Source of the DNA: Sindora glabra
Taxonomy: Eukaryota > Streptophyta > Magnoliopsida > Fabales > Fabaceae
Direction: 5' to 3'
DNA: 64,000 nt
Assembly (NCBI GenBank): GCA_020226215.1
Contig: CM035234.1
Span: 10,444,713 to 10,508,712 of the forward strand
The position numbers and the translations under genes are program-made. A model generated the notes under the pieces. It ran no database searches. It saw nothing but the letters and a program-made list of their open reading frames with translations, and was not told the origin of the DNA. Below are positions 21,945 through 36,233 of the stretch, one piece after another; positions within the stretch are counted from its first letter, which is position 1, and the number at the start of each line of letters is the position of its first letter.

Positions 21945-24900
21945 ATTAACAAATAAAAGGAAGGGAACAATGTGTAACGTATAAAGTAACAAGAGAAAAA
22001 ATAAAGATTTGAAAGGGGAAAATTATACATTATCCATTTGTTATTTTACCCTTTTTTTTTTACTTCACTTACAATATTGCAATTCATCTATCTATACTAT
22101 CAATCATTAATATTTTATCAATCTAAACTACTTTCTACTTAAAATTTAATAGAAAATTCACACGCATAAACTTTCTTAAATTTTAACTCAATTCAATACT
22201 CATTTAGAATCAAATTACTAAAAAGAAAAAAATTTAATTCTATTTAAGATTTTTCTTTTATAATTTAGTTTACAGTTATTGAATAGAAGATAATAAATGA
22301 AATTTTTAAAGATAAATTAATTATAAGTTGATGTCAAATTGAATCAAAATTTAGAAAAATAAATATTACATGCAATGCATATGAGTCTTCTATTAAAGGT
22401 GATTAGACATTAAAATAATTCAAAATTTTAGAAATAAAGATTACATACAATACATATGAGTTTTCTATTAAATGTTAGACGTAAAATAGTTTAGTAAATA
22501 AAATGTTAATTGTTAAAAATATAGTAAAATTGAAACATTTAAAATCATAAATAAGTTAAGAAAAAAATATAAAATTATGGACGAATAAAGCATAATTCAA
22601 AAAAAATGAAAAGAGGTGCACGAGCCATAAAATAATTTGCATAAAAAAATGAAAAACAAACTTGTGGTTAAGCTTCAATCATCAAGAAAATACTCACAAA
22701 ATAAAATCTTATTACAACTTAAAAAATTGTAAATAAAAATGAAATATGTAATTATTTATATCTTTGTTTTAAATTTTAAACTTGTTTTTAAGATATATCA
22801 ATTAAAAATAAAGTAATTTTGATAAAATTTCAATATTTAATTTAAAGTATAATACTTACAAAATAATATAAAACATTAACAAAATTTAAATAAATAATTT
22901 AAAATTTACAAATATTTTTATTAAAAATATAATTTAGAATTAATTAATTTTATTTAAAAAAGAAATGAAAAATTAAAAAATAGAAAAAATGAAGAAGAAT
23001 TAATTTATAAAAGCATGTTGAGATTTGGCAGGATAACAAGAAATGGGAGCATACCACGTGAAGTTGGAAAGCATGCTCCCTCAGGTAGTAAAGGATTATT
23101 ATTTTATTTGAGAAAAGAGAAATAAAAATTTGAAAAATAAGAAAAATGAAGAAAAATTGGATTAAGAAAGAAAAGAAATCACGTTGAGATTTGGCACATT
23201 CCATCATTTAGTAGTAAAAGGTGGATATAAAAAGGAAGGAACTTCCATGCACCATCCAAATTTTAGCGCAATAATACTTCACTTAATGAATGACTCAAAT
23301 ACAATGAAAGGTTCTTGATTAATTTAATGGCATCCTTTAATGGTAAGATTATAAAATTAGAAAATAACCCTTAATTTCATTAATTAATACAAGAAAGATA
23401 GGGAAGAAAGAAATTGTGTTGGATTTTTTTTGGATTGATTAGATGGGTGAGAATTAGATGTGCTAGGATTAAGCAACATTGAGAGTTTAGGAGCAGGTTG
23501 TTACTAACGATTGACATTAAAGACCTCTCATTTGAAGATCACAGACGACTGTAGATTTTTAGAGGGAGAGAGATCAAATGAAAAGGTGAGTGAAGCTTTT
23601 ACAATAGGTATTTAAAAAATCTATGACTTATGAAATTGAATATATATTATAATGTAAACAGAAGCCAACAAGGGTTTAAAGTGAATTTAAAAAATGCATC
23701 TAGCATGTAATATGGTCCAAATTTTGAGTATTCAAGTTTTTGTTGAATCAACGAATGACATAATTAGGGTTTAATGTTCAATCTTCAATTTATGTCGAAG
23801 TCATGTGAGTTAATTGAGTGCCATTTTCTAATGTTAAGATTTAGATGGATCAAGAAATAAGGTTTCATTTACCCATTTAATCTTGAATTGGAATGGTGGT
23901 AAGTCTTTCATGACCATTTATAATGATACACTGAACAATATGGAAACAATTGTGAAGAATGAAATACTAAAAAAGATTTCGTTGATATAAGCTAAATAAT
24001 TTCAAATGTTAACTATGATTTTATACAGGTGATATGTTGTGAATATTCAACTTGTACAATAAATATGTCTTTTAATAAGGAACTGAGTTTGCATAGAGGT
24101 TTTGTTATAGTTATGCAAAAAGGATAATTTTATTTCTAAGTTACAAAATAATGAGCTATTAGACAAATCTGATTTCAACTAGTTTTGTTATAGTAATTTT
24201 TTAGTGTATTAGATGAATCGTTTCTTTCATGATGTGAACTAGCATAATTATATGGGCAAATATAGGTAGTTCATTACTAATAAATTCATTGTTAATGTTT
24301 AGGTTTTATACAGGCAAAATTGCTATATTATTGGACAATTACAATATGCAATATCATTGGAGCCTAAGTTTCATTAGGGATAAATATATATTTGAACTAT
24401 GATTTAACCTTTTTGTGCATTATTTGATGAATTTGCAAAGCTAGAACCAAGGTCAAACCAGACAAACATTTGTCAAAAGTCTTCTTCAACTATTCTTTTT
24501 CCAAGGTATGTTATAGAATATACGATTATGAATGCTAAGGCCAATAATTGGTTCTGCCATCTTATCTAGTTGATCATAAAGTTTTCAATGTCTATTTTGT
24601 TCATTATAACACTTCAATCATGTTGTCATATGTGAAATGAATTAGTATCACCTTTATTTGTCATATAGGATTGGTTGAAAATAGTACAATTATAGCCATG
24701 TTTATTGTTGTTAATAGAGATATGGATTCATTTATAAAGGCAAATGAGGTTAATATCCTTACTTGGTTTAAAAAAGAATATTTAGCATGTAAACTTTATG
24801 GTTCTGAAGATGAATACAAAGAAGATTGAAATTCTTCTTGGGCATATTTGAAAGTAGAGCAATATGCTTTGTTGATAAGGTAATCTTAAATGTTTAAAAA

Positions 24901-27900
24901 GCAGGGATGGTAATGAAATCGCAAGAGATAACTACGTGGATATATATATGTATAAGGGCCTAAGAAGCAATAAGGTCTATACTTATCAATGGTGAGGAGA
25001 CTAGATTGCATCAAATGCTTAAAGTGACTAATGAATGATGATTATATATGTTTGATATGTATGGATTATATATAGTTCTATTAAATATTAAGTTATTGTT
25101 AATATTGTCATCATTGTTGTCTTTTTTGTAGAGGATACTATACATCAAGTGCTTTGCGATTAACATTTAATAATACTAAATAAGTAACCATAGTTGTTCT
25201 TATTTGATATTATAATTATTGTATGATATATTTAGCTTTTCTTTCTTTCTTTCTTTTAATTAAAGGCGCGTAAAAGTTATGCATAATAACTAATTAGAAA
25301 TGAATAACCTATGTGCTTGATTATTGAATTCCATTAATACTTTTTTACTTTAAAAAATGAGAAAAAGAAATAATAATATCACTTAACACAAGAATCATAT
25401 GCATTATATGCCATGCTTTCTTTCTCAATATTTCTCTCTTTTCTCCTCTTTATATATATGTATATATATTTAAAGACATATTAAATCTAATATTGAAATA
25501 TTAAAATTAAAACATAAAGTCATATAACTTTATTTAAGTAATTATGTAACTTTTTTAATTGGTTATATAACCTTTAATTTTATGTTAATCATGATCATTA
25601 ATTTAAAATATGATAATCACAATTTGCTTGGTGTATATTTTAAAACAACATATTAGAGCTTGACTGTATTAAGTGATTAGTGAAAAAGTTAAGGGTATAA
25701 ACATCTGTATGGCAAGTTGATAACTGAAATTATAAAAATTCTTACCTTCATAATAAAGCTTGCAAACTTTGAATTAGGCATTTAACTTTAAATAAACATT
25801 TAAAAGGCCGTTATTGAAAATTTGAGCTATTACTTTTCACAATCATAGCTTAACACTCGATACACCAAAATACAGATAACAAATTATCATAAAAATTAAA
25901 ATTAAAAAAATATTTTTCCAAGTGGTAAAGAAAATAGGGAAAAAGGAAAAATATTTGTAATCATATCCTACACCAATCTAAATTTAACTTAGTAATTAAA
26001 AAAGCTAAAATAACATCATTTTTAAGCCCATTTTCACCTATATCAATGGCATAAGACCACACCTTCATCAACTAATTAAAACAAATATAAATACTTACAT
26101 TGTAAGATGAAAAAGCTTAAAAAAACATTTATGATGAGAAAAGAAATTAAATTAGCCATGTATAGTAAATGATAATTATATCATAAGAATAAAGAGTTTT
26201 ATCCAAAATGAACATATTTATATTATACTTTTTAAAAGGAAGTCATAGAGAAGTAATGACAAAGGCATTTGCTTATACATATATCAAATGCAATATGTTG
26301 AGTAAGTTATCCGTGTCATGCCATTTCACATATAATTTCCATTTTAATTCATTTCATACCAAGAAAAAATAATGAAAAATTATGGTAAAATGAAAAAAAA
26401 TGGATGATAACACAATAGTTAGGTTATACAAGAAGCTTAATGCACTAATGCACTAAATGCTTAATCTTCCTTCTTCAAACCCATTGTTAAGCTTTGTCTC
26501 CCAAAGCCTCTTGATCCATTGTCTGCATGCTTGGAACCCCAAAACCTTTATCCATTTGCTACATATACACTGCAATAACAAAAAAAAAAAATTAACCTAA
26601 TGGATATTTAAAAATGAGAAGGAAATTTAACTATTTAACAAAGTGTTTTTCTAACTTATCAAATCATATTTTTTTATAAAATGATAGGAAAAAGAGAGTA
26701 AATACCACGTGTTAGTAGGGAAGAAATAGAGTTCCACAGGAAATGGAAACGAAGTTCCACAACATGATCTGATATATAACAACGTTATAAGTGAGAACAC
26801 CTCAATGGTGATAGAAAGTAATTCAATGACATATATTTACAAGCATATAAATAAATTCATTATATTGTGTAACTTTGTTAAAAACTAAACTTTGACATAT
26901 TATATATGAAAATGTTAGCATTTCTTTCATATATATATATATCTTGACATATATAAAGCATAACACTTTTTTCTAGATTTCCCCTTAACAATGAATAATG
27001 CAACAACTTGTAGCAATTACCTAACTTTTTTGTTTTGTGGAAGTTGCAAAATTAGTTTTTTTTTTAGTTACTTTTTTCAGATTCCTCAACGGCTTACTCT
27101 AAAATCTTCATAGAGGATATCATTTTACATCTACAATAATAGGTAATCAGGCTAAACTTAAAGGCATATGTCACATTATAAGGCAAAAATACATGACTTA
27201 AAACATTACTTAACAATAATCCTTCAGAGTAAATGACTAATAGTTAAATCTTATGATGAATCAAAGTTCAAAGGATTCATTGTTCATTACCTATCTTGTT
27301 TTCTATTCTAATCAAAATTTCAACTATATATATAGAAAAATATATAAATTGTATTTAAAGGCATGAACCAAACGTTCTTATTCACCATATTCCTTTTTTT
27401 CTCTTTCAAGCAACTATATTCCATTTTAGCTTATGTTATATTTTAATTATACAAAATATAGGGTAATTATAGTTTTAATGGTTATTGTATGAAACAATTG
27501 TAGAATTTTCCTTCTTGTGGACATCAAATTTAATTCTTAAATGCAATGTCTTCAGGGTTATTAAGCATGTCTAGTAGACCAGTTATACCATTTGATAGCA
27601 TTATGAATAAATTTTTCACATTGATTTGGACATAAAAGTCATTTCAATGTCTTTAGTTAAAATCATTGACAAAATAGAATACAAAACCCATTTCAGATAA
27701 AAATATAATAAAATAATGCAATGCTAACTTCAAAAGAAATTAAACCTCTATTCCCTCCACCTAAAGTGCTGAAACTTAAAACTTTCGATGATATTAAACG
27801 AACTTTGATACCCACTTACTTTATTCTTTCCACCTTGCTTGCTTATTGTCGTCATCCTTCCTTTTCATACTATTACCAATCTAAGTTTTGGTATATTTGA

Positions 27901-28700
27901 TTGCTTTCCTTTCCTTTACTTTTTTTTTATACTTAGACTTACTAAAGGTTCAATTGGATTGTTATGGATTAGGGCTTCAAGACTTCAACAAGATTTGGCC
28001 CAAAGCTTTAAATGTAATTCCTTGTTTTGTTAAGGTTAACTAACAATTATTTCTCTCTTTATCTCATTGCTTAGCCAAAGTTCTATTACATTTTATGATA
28101 TAATTACATCCATACATTTAGTAAAGCATGCATGTACCACTTTGTCAATAGTGCATTTTAATCTTCACTTGTAAAAAACAAAACATAGAACAAAATGAAT
28201 AAAAAGAAAAGTAACACTATATAAATCATAAGTAAATGAAAATTAAAAATATATTAAGTAATTAAATAATTTAATTAAATTAAATATGTAATAAAATATA
28301 AAAATAACATGTGAATTATAAAAAAATAAAAAATGCAATAGTATAGATAACAGAAAGAAAAATAGTATAGGAAATGCAAGCTAACCAAATAGTTAAAAAA
28401 TAATTAAAATTTTAAGATAAATATAAGTGCATGAAATAAAAGAAAAATAAAATAAAATTGATTAATAAATGGGCATTCATCAAGAATAAAAGTATAGTTT
28501 AAAAAAATTTCCCAAAAAGGTAATAAAATGCAGTGAAAAAGAAAAGTATTTGTTATAAGGATATAATTATGAAACAAAGAAGAAATTTTTGGAGGAAAAA
28601 ATGCCTTAAAAAATTGACACCTAGCAAGAATAAAAAAAACCCATTACCTAGGAAAAAAAATTCTATTCTTAATATGATTGTAATAATAGTAGTGATTTGA
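21945..28700. other. Long AT-rich intergenic region, no gene identified
   Basis: Only short chance ORFs. There is a small direct repeat around ATGTTGAGATTTGGCA (about 23013) and its variant (about 23180). Patches near 24420-24900, 26440-26580 and 27720-28000 are slightly less AT-rich but gave no recognisable protein. The minus-strand patch at 26440-26580 has an acceptor-like TGTAG before a short open stretch, too little to call a gene. Confidence 0.5.
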
Positions 28701-28726
28701 AGTCGATTGACTTTGTTATGTTAAAT

Positions 28727-30655
28727 AAAATACTCTTTTCAAGTCAAGTGTTATCTATGGTGTCTTTACTAATTCTTGAGTTTTGAAACCCAGCGTAGGT
28801 GATGAAAATTAAGAAGTCCAATGTAAAGGTAGCCTACTTCTACAATATTTAATCAAATATGTATAAGCTTTGAAAAATTACAAAACTTTCCCATTTTCTT
28901 GAAGGAAATGAGAAGTCCGTCACTTGTCAATATCTAATTCATTTGTAAAAACTTCCCACCAAACATCATAGAACTTTTCCCACCTAAGTACAAGCAATTT
29001 AGATTTAATGAAAGGTTATTTGCCTTATTTTTCTTACCAAATAAATCCTTACTTAGACTAATAAAGGAGTTGTTTGATTTATATTAAAAAATAAATTTTC
29101 ATGAAAAGTTGATTTTTTTATAAAATAAATTTTCTTGTAAAATTTTTAAAAAATAATTAAAGTTATTTGATTGATATTAAAAAATTAACACTTCTCATAT
29201 ACTAACTTCTTGTGTGGTTTAATTCTTAATTTTTTAAGAAGTATTACTAGAATAATTAATATATCCTTTAAAACTATAATATAGAAATAAAAATTGATAA
29301 ATTTTAATTTTTTATAATTGTCTTTTTTAAAATCATATTTCTAATATCTTTTTTCATCACAAAATTTAGATAAAGTTTCTTAAATAATTATTATAAGAAT
29401 GTATATGGATAGAACTTAAAATAGGGTCTCGAAAAATAAGTAATTTTTGTTGGGCCTTTATCTTTTTTTTAGATTAATTTTTTGATGTATTTACTATAAG
29501 GATTTCTAATCAGATTAAAACATGTATATTAATTACTATATTAACTATTACTCCATCCAGTTTTTATTACTTGTTTTATTTTAAAGAAATTTTTATTCTT
29601 TTTTATTTATGATTTTAAAATTTTAATAAAATATTAAATATTTTTTAATTTTATCTTTTTTTATTAATAAATGCATTAATATTCTGCACTCTCAAATCCA
29701 TTTATATTTATTCTATTCTATTTTTTATTTTTAATTATCTTGAACTTTATGTGTAAAAAATAATTTTAAAAGTTTACTAAAAATAAATAAATAAAATTAT
29801 TTTTTTAATATTATTAAAATTGATTGATTATAATAGATAATAAAAAATAAATGAAGTAATAATTTTAATTTGATAATTATAATAATTATTAATATTGTAA
29901 TTATAATAAAATAATTAATACACATGACGTAATTTGAATGAAAACTCTTATGATAATTATTTAAGAAACTTTATCTAAATTTTATGATGAAAAAAGATAT
30001 TAGAAATATGATTTTAAAAAAGATAATTATAAAAAATTAAAATTTATCAATATTTCTATTTCTATATTATAATTTTAAAAGATATATTAATTATTTGGAT
30101 AATACTTCTTAAATAATTAAGAGTTAAGCCACACATGAAGTTGGTATATGAGAAGTGTTAATTTTTTAACATTAATTAAATAATTTTAATTATTCTTCAA
30201 AAATTTTACAAGAAAATTTATTTTATAAAAAATTCAACTTTTTCATGAAAATTTATTTTTTTATATAAATCAAATAACTCTTTTATTAAAACAAATCATT
30301 CTTTAGTTGCTTGTAAAGGCTAACCAAGGATTTATCTAATAAGAAGAACAAGGCAAATAACCTTTTGTTAATTTCAAATTGCTCGTACTTGGGTAGGAAG
30401 AGTCCTACAATGTTTAGTAGGAAGTTTTTTTTAAATGAATTAGATATTGCCAGCAACGAACTTCTCATTTCCTTCAAGAAAATGGGAAAGTTTTGTAATT
30501 TTTCAAAGCTTATACATATTTGGTTAAATATTGTAGAAGTATGTTACTTTTACACTAGGCTTCTCAACTTTTGCCATTTGCCCTCGGTTTCAGAACTTTA
30601 GAATTTGTAAAGACACTTTAAACAACGCCTTCAAATCAATATAGTATTGTTTTAG
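28727..30655. repeat. Long inverted repeat: arms of about 670-710 bp, loop about 550 bp
   Basis: The left arm (about 28727-29395) matches the reverse complement of the right arm (about 29943-30655). Landmarks are the AAACTTTCCCATTTTCTTGAAGG block (28883 and 30465-30487, inverted), the AAGTTTCTTAAATAATTAT block at the inner ends (29366 and about 29964), and GTGTCTTTAC at the outer ends. Identity looks high, with small indels. No protein is evident. It could be a foldback transposon or an inverted duplication. Confidence 0.8.
29550..29857. mobile_element. Stowaway-like MITE in the loop of the inverted repeat
   Basis: It begins ACTCCATCCAGTTTTTATTA, the decayed form of the CTCCCTCCGT... Stowaway end, and finishes AAATGAAGTAATAA as its degenerate inverted partner. 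The interior is related to the element at 61093-61509. Confidence 0.5.
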
Positions 30656-31712
30656 TGGAAATTTGCTAATCCATACTATTATTTTCTAATTGGCAAATGT
30701 TATAATCTTAATATGACACTTATTAGGAAGGAAAATTCATTAATACTTTAATCCTTAAAATAGTTATCTATTCCATTCAATAATTCACCAAAAAAAATAT
30801 TATCTTTGACTTTGAAATGATTGCATTTTGCTTCTATTAAAACTTGCATTTAAGACAAATTACTTCAATCAAATTTGTGATTGAGATAAATACCTCAATT
30901 TTCATGAAATCTAATGTTTAACTTAATTATCTCATTTTTTTGGAATAGTTTATGAAGGGTTAAATATTTGATTATAAAGTTTAGATGGGTGACTTATCCC
31001 AAACACAAACTTTAAAAATTAAAGTGTATTTTTCCTCTTTTTTTAATTTATGATTTTTATCCTTATAATTTTACTAAATTTATAATTTCATCTCTACAAT
31101 TTTAATTTTTGTAATTAGCTCTTTCCTCTTAAAAAGTGTTAAATATAATTAGCTAAATTTTGCATGTTATTTTATGTCTCAATTAAATTTTATATGCTGA
31201 TATTTTATCTTTACTTAATCATCAAAATTTATTTAAATTCCACCAAAATCATTCCTTGTCAAAATAAAAAAAAATTGATTTCCATATAAAAAATAATCAT
31301 ATAATAAGTTAAAATGTAATGATTAAAACCTTTTGGGTGGGCCTTGCTTAATTTATAGAAGAAAAATTTAGAAAAATCATGGAAAGCGGAAGGATTAACC
31401 AACCTTGGTTAATAGATTTTTATTTTCATTTCTCAATTTTTCACATACATAGTACCAAAATCATATTCAACTTTAGTTGTTGATCCTAAACTTATCATCT
31501 AACCTTGAGCATCATTTTCATAGTAATGGCTCTGCCTTTAGTGCCATTATTTTGATCTCAATTTTTCTGTCACCAATACATGTAATTAAATAAAAACCTT
31601 CTAATGCTCAAGATAGAGAAAAAATAAATAGTAGAAAAAGTAATTGTAAGTAAGTTCAAACAGAAAATATAGAGTACCTTATCAATATAAATAAGAGTTT
31701 GGAAAAGTTATT
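30656..31712. other. Intergenic DNA, no gene seen
   Basis: AT-rich. A 'TTTATCCTTATAATTT...' stretch near 31040-31300 is reminiscent of MITE arms, but I found no clear partner. Confidence 0.4.
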
Positions 31713-34700
31713 TGTCATAACCCAAATTTAATGAAGACCAGTATGAATTTCACTATCCAATTTCCACCAGCCTTAACATTATTTATACTAATGATGCTAT
31801 CAAAAATCTCTATTCTTATAGTAACTCAAAAATTAATTTTTAAATTTTTATAAAAAATAGAATCTCCCTTATTTTTAGATAATTTTCTAAGGCTATATGC
31901 CTTAAAGTATAAAACTTGCAATTTTTGCAAGTATGAAAGCCACATAAAATACATACATCACTACATAGCCTTAAAACACATAATATTTATATACACACTT
32001 ACAACTTCACTCTTAATCCTAATCCAACTATCAATTCCCCCTAATAAGGCAGTTATTAATTTTTCATAGATATGACAAGGACTTATTGAACTTGTTTAAC
32101 CTGAAAACATTAAAAATAAGAATGAATGAGTTATGGGAACTTAGTAACTATATATCTATTGCAATTATACTTCACTTCAATTACATAAAATGATCATATA
32201 CTAATTAAGTATTTAAGTGGTAAATAAATGTAAACCAAATTCCTAGAATTTAGAAACATGTGATACTAATTCTTGGGTTAATTTATTGACCTATACTTAT
32301 AACTTAATTTTTCTATGTCATATCACAAACTATAATAATCCTAACCATTCAATTTACATACTATAAATATTACATTACACAAAATCTATTTTAGGTGGTT
32401 AATAGACTTTCGAATAGCCTATAAAATTTAATCACAATCAAGTCTTTACAATTACACCAATGACAATATCTAAGGATAAGTAGATATTAATTCCACATTA
32501 TAATATATAATGGTTTGAAATAAAGTATATACATACATCCACTTTTTAACTCTTTGTCCAGCCTTTTACCCTACCTAATTTTCCATCCTTATTCCTCCTA
32601 GGTTAACCTTATAGCTTACCCATCTTATTACTAAGAGTTTCTCATATGATATTCATATCATCCCATCATATTTCATAATTTCAATGTTACTCGAGGCATA
32701 ATTCATAGTCTAATATGCATGCTAGAGTTCAAGCTCTACATATTATAATTATAATACAATTTCAACATAAAGTATTTATTTCATCATCATGAGGCAAAAT
32801 TAATGTGCATAACAACATATATAATAATACCACTATATCTTTTTGCATGGCTACAATATTCATTCATATTACGTTTTTCAACATACATATAATAATGTAA
32901 ACTCAATTATTATTAAATGATATCATTTACCATTACAATCAAATCAACAATCAATAATAATATTGACATGCCTCTAATGCTCGGTCAAGCAATATTCATT
33001 CAAATAGATAATTACTAACTCATCATGAATATTGTTTTCGTATCGCTTATGCATGACTAGAAAGGTGATTTAATAACAATTTATAATACATAATTATATT
33101 CTTAAGAATTCATGGGTGATTGTAGACATGATTCATATCATTTATAAGAAAGATTATAAAATATGTTATTTAACAAAATGATATTAAAATATTAATTTAA
33201 TGTAGGATATATACTTACTTGGTAAAGTCTACCTACTTCACCCACTCCAAAGTATCCAAGTTTAACTTTCCCTTGTATTCCTATTCATAATTTATAAGGA
33301 TAATTTATAAATATATGAGTATTACTTATTTTCCATTCTAATCAAAATATCTCATTATCTTATATCACAAATTTCTTATTTCTTTAAGGTTAATTGTAGG
33401 AAACAAAAAATATGCCATTATATAGAGATTTCTAAATTAAGCTTATGCAAGTAAAATACTAAAATGTGATGTTATGACAAGGCTCCATATGTACCATCCT
33501 ACCATCCTATACTATCACTTTCTTATATTTTTGAAATCCTCTTAAAAGAAATTAAAGATTTTCATAAGTGAGAATTTTTTTAAATTATATGTAAAATAAT
33601 CAAAATAATAGAGCTCGTGCTCTAAAGAGACCAAAATCATATTATATTATAAAACTATATGCTTAATTATTAATATTTTTAGCTCAATTTTAAGGAAATT
33701 AAATTTCACATTTTAAGAACTTTTCTTAAACCAAAGCCATTTAAACATAGATATTAAAACTTGATGATTTGAACATGTTCAAAAATGTCATTTTAACACT
33801 ATAGCATAACATTCTTATGCTTTTAAGTTATCATCAATTTCTCAAAGTATATTTAAAATGCATTTTCTTTAGCTTAACTCAAAATCATTTAAAATTATTA
33901 ATGTTGATGACATAGAAAGATTTTAATCATATCATTCAATCATCTTATAATATAAAATTCTTATTTTTCAGAAGCATTATCATATATTTCATTATAAATA
34001 AAAAAAATAGGTTTTCCTCTTAGTTTGAATATTAGAACATAAAAAATATGGAAGTTTAATAGCATGTGTGTGCCTGTTTTCCCTTAAAGTGGCTTTTAAA
34101 AGCTTGCTAATTATGGGATCTCACTAGAACCCTATCGAAATGGAGCAAAACATCAACTCTTTGATGTTGGATCAATGCCACATTTTATGCCCTTTAACAT
34201 AGTCATCACAACTAAGAAAGAGTAACACCTACTGTGCAGTGCTTGGTAATGTAGAAACTAGAGGAGATTGTGCCAAAGAAGAAGAAGAAGCTCAATGCTT
34301 GAATGTTGTTATTAAGCTCCAATTAAGCTCCTTTCTTCACATTGGTAAGCTATGGTTTTGCAGAAAGGCGCGCCTCTATTGTTAACAACTCATGGCAATG
34401 GTATTGCAGCTGATGACGAAGAGAGAAAAGGATAGAATGGTCGGAGAGAAGAAGAAGGAAAGAGAGAGAGAGAAAGAAAGAAAAAATAAGAACAAAAAGG
34501 GAAAAAATAAATAAAAAAGATAGGAATTTTGATCTTATGCTCTTCACACTCATTTCAGATCTCACTTTTCCATTTCAAATGAGAATCCATCCTAACTTTT
34601 TTATTCTCTCTTAAATTTTATTTCATTCATTTTCATTTTTTTTGAAAGACTTCTTTTTTTATTATTCTTCATCTTGCTCAATATTTTTATAATAACCTGA

Positions 34701-35061
34701 TAAATTTAAAAGCCTTAAAAATGAGTATTTTAAGCTTCCATCACTTTCACAAATAATTTATCAAGTACAAGCATTTATTCTCATAAGTCTTTACACCTAT
34801 AATTACTAAAATTATTTTCAACTTTTTGAGAAAATTACCATAAAAATTATTCAAACAAGTTTAGAAAAAAATTGTGGTCAAATAAATGTAATTTTAATAT
34901 TATCATGAATAAAATTTTAATACCTAAAAACTTTGAAAGAAAGGAAATCTAAAATCAAATGTTGACTAAATAAACATAGTTCATTTATCCTCTTGTATTA
35001 AAATAAGTGTTTTAGGGTATTTAAAATAATAAAATTTTAAATATCATTTAGGGGTATTACA
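31713..35061 (-). mobile_element. Probable solo LTR of a gypsy chromovirus-type retrotransposon
   Basis: Read on the minus strand it starts TGTAATACCCCTAAATG, a common start of plant gypsy LTRs, and ends GGGTTATGACA at 31713. Flanks TTATT and TTATG match at 4 of 5 bases, as expected for an old target duplication. Near 34440-34570 (minus strand) there is a pyrimidine-rich leader (TTTCTTTCTCTCTCTCTCT...). No gag/pol relic is seen inside or beside it. At 3.35 kb it is long for an LTR, so the far boundary is uncertain. Confidence 0.5.
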
Positions 35062-36185
35062 TTATGAAAAAGGGTATGCTATTCTACTGGAGAGGAATAG
35101 ACCAATAGTTTTGTATTGGATTGTTGCTAGCTAGCAACTTACAGATATAACTGCTTGTAATTGAATGACTCGGTTGTTTGGACGATTTTCACGGACTTGA
35201 CTAGTTGGTTGATCAACCCACCAATGACCTTAGCGATGAGGGAATCAATCATTTGGTTGATCAACATCCACAATAATCACCAGATTTTGTTTTCTCCTTT
35301 AGCAGCAACTTCTACTGTTATCCTTTCGTTGTGGAATTATTGTGGATGTAGGGCTTTGAAACTACAAATGATTTATTTATTTATTTTTGTGGAGATGATT
35401 TTGATAAAAATGAATGGATTTGAATAATTAAGCAATAAGTAAAGATAATATGTCTATATGTAAAATTTAATTAATACGTAGGATAGTACGTAAGATTTTA
35501 TTAGTTAGATTTATCATTAGTTATGAGAGAAGTTAATTATAGATTATTTAAAATTTTATAATTTAATTACAAAAATTAATATTGTAATGATGAAACTAAA
35601 AATTTATTGAAATATGAGGGCTAACATTTCTTTTTTTTATTTTTTATAATTACCTATACATATTAGAACTCTAGGTTCTGATTACTCTTTTATCCAACAC
35701 ACAAACTTTAACTTATATAAGAAGAAAATTCTATATAGAAAATTTTCATTAATTGATTACAAATTACAATTAAAAGTTAGGTGAAACATAAAAATATTTT
35801 ACAATTGTTTGTAAAAAAATTAAAGGGCATATAAAAATAATATATTTTTTACTATAAAAATGACTAAACTATTGAATCTACACATAAAAAATAAAAAATA
35901 AAATCAAACAGGAGATTAAAAAAAATGGAAGCTTTCCAGAAAAAAAAATTTCAAATGCTAGTTTTGTGGAAAAAGAAATACTTAGGAGCCAAGTCAACGA
36001 CTCAACATACTCACACGAAAAATAAATAAATATATAAATAAAAGGTCAAGTAACTTTGCATTAGGATTTAGGATTAAACCACTAACAAATCTCCCCGTCG
36101 TTTACAATATTATTCATTCTATTGGTGTCGCCCACCCACCAGGTTCCATCATACGAATCAAAGCTCTACGAAATCAAGAATTTTG
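35062..36185. promoter_or_regulatory. Upstream region of the JmjC gene
   Basis: Non-coding. GC content rises from about 36080 towards the ATG at 36234. I see no unambiguous TATA box, so the start of transcription is not assigned. Confidence 0.4.
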
Positions 36186-36224
36186 ATGCCTCAGATCCGA
36201 CGGTTCAAATCGTACGGCACCTGA
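36186..36224 (+). promoter_or_regulatory. Possible upstream ORF (12 codons) in the 5' leader of the JmjC gene
   Basis: An ATG at 36186 opens a 12-codon frame ending in TGA ten bases before the main ATG at 36234. If the transcript starts upstream of 36186 it could modulate initiation. The transcription start is not known from sequence. Confidence 0.3.
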
Positions 36225-36233
36225 TAACCCCTG

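Noticed and set aside
34350..34565. Minus-strand 71-codon frame rich in Phe, Leu and Ser
   Set aside because: It lies in the pyrimidine-rich leader of the probable LTR and reflects CT-rich sequence, not a protein.
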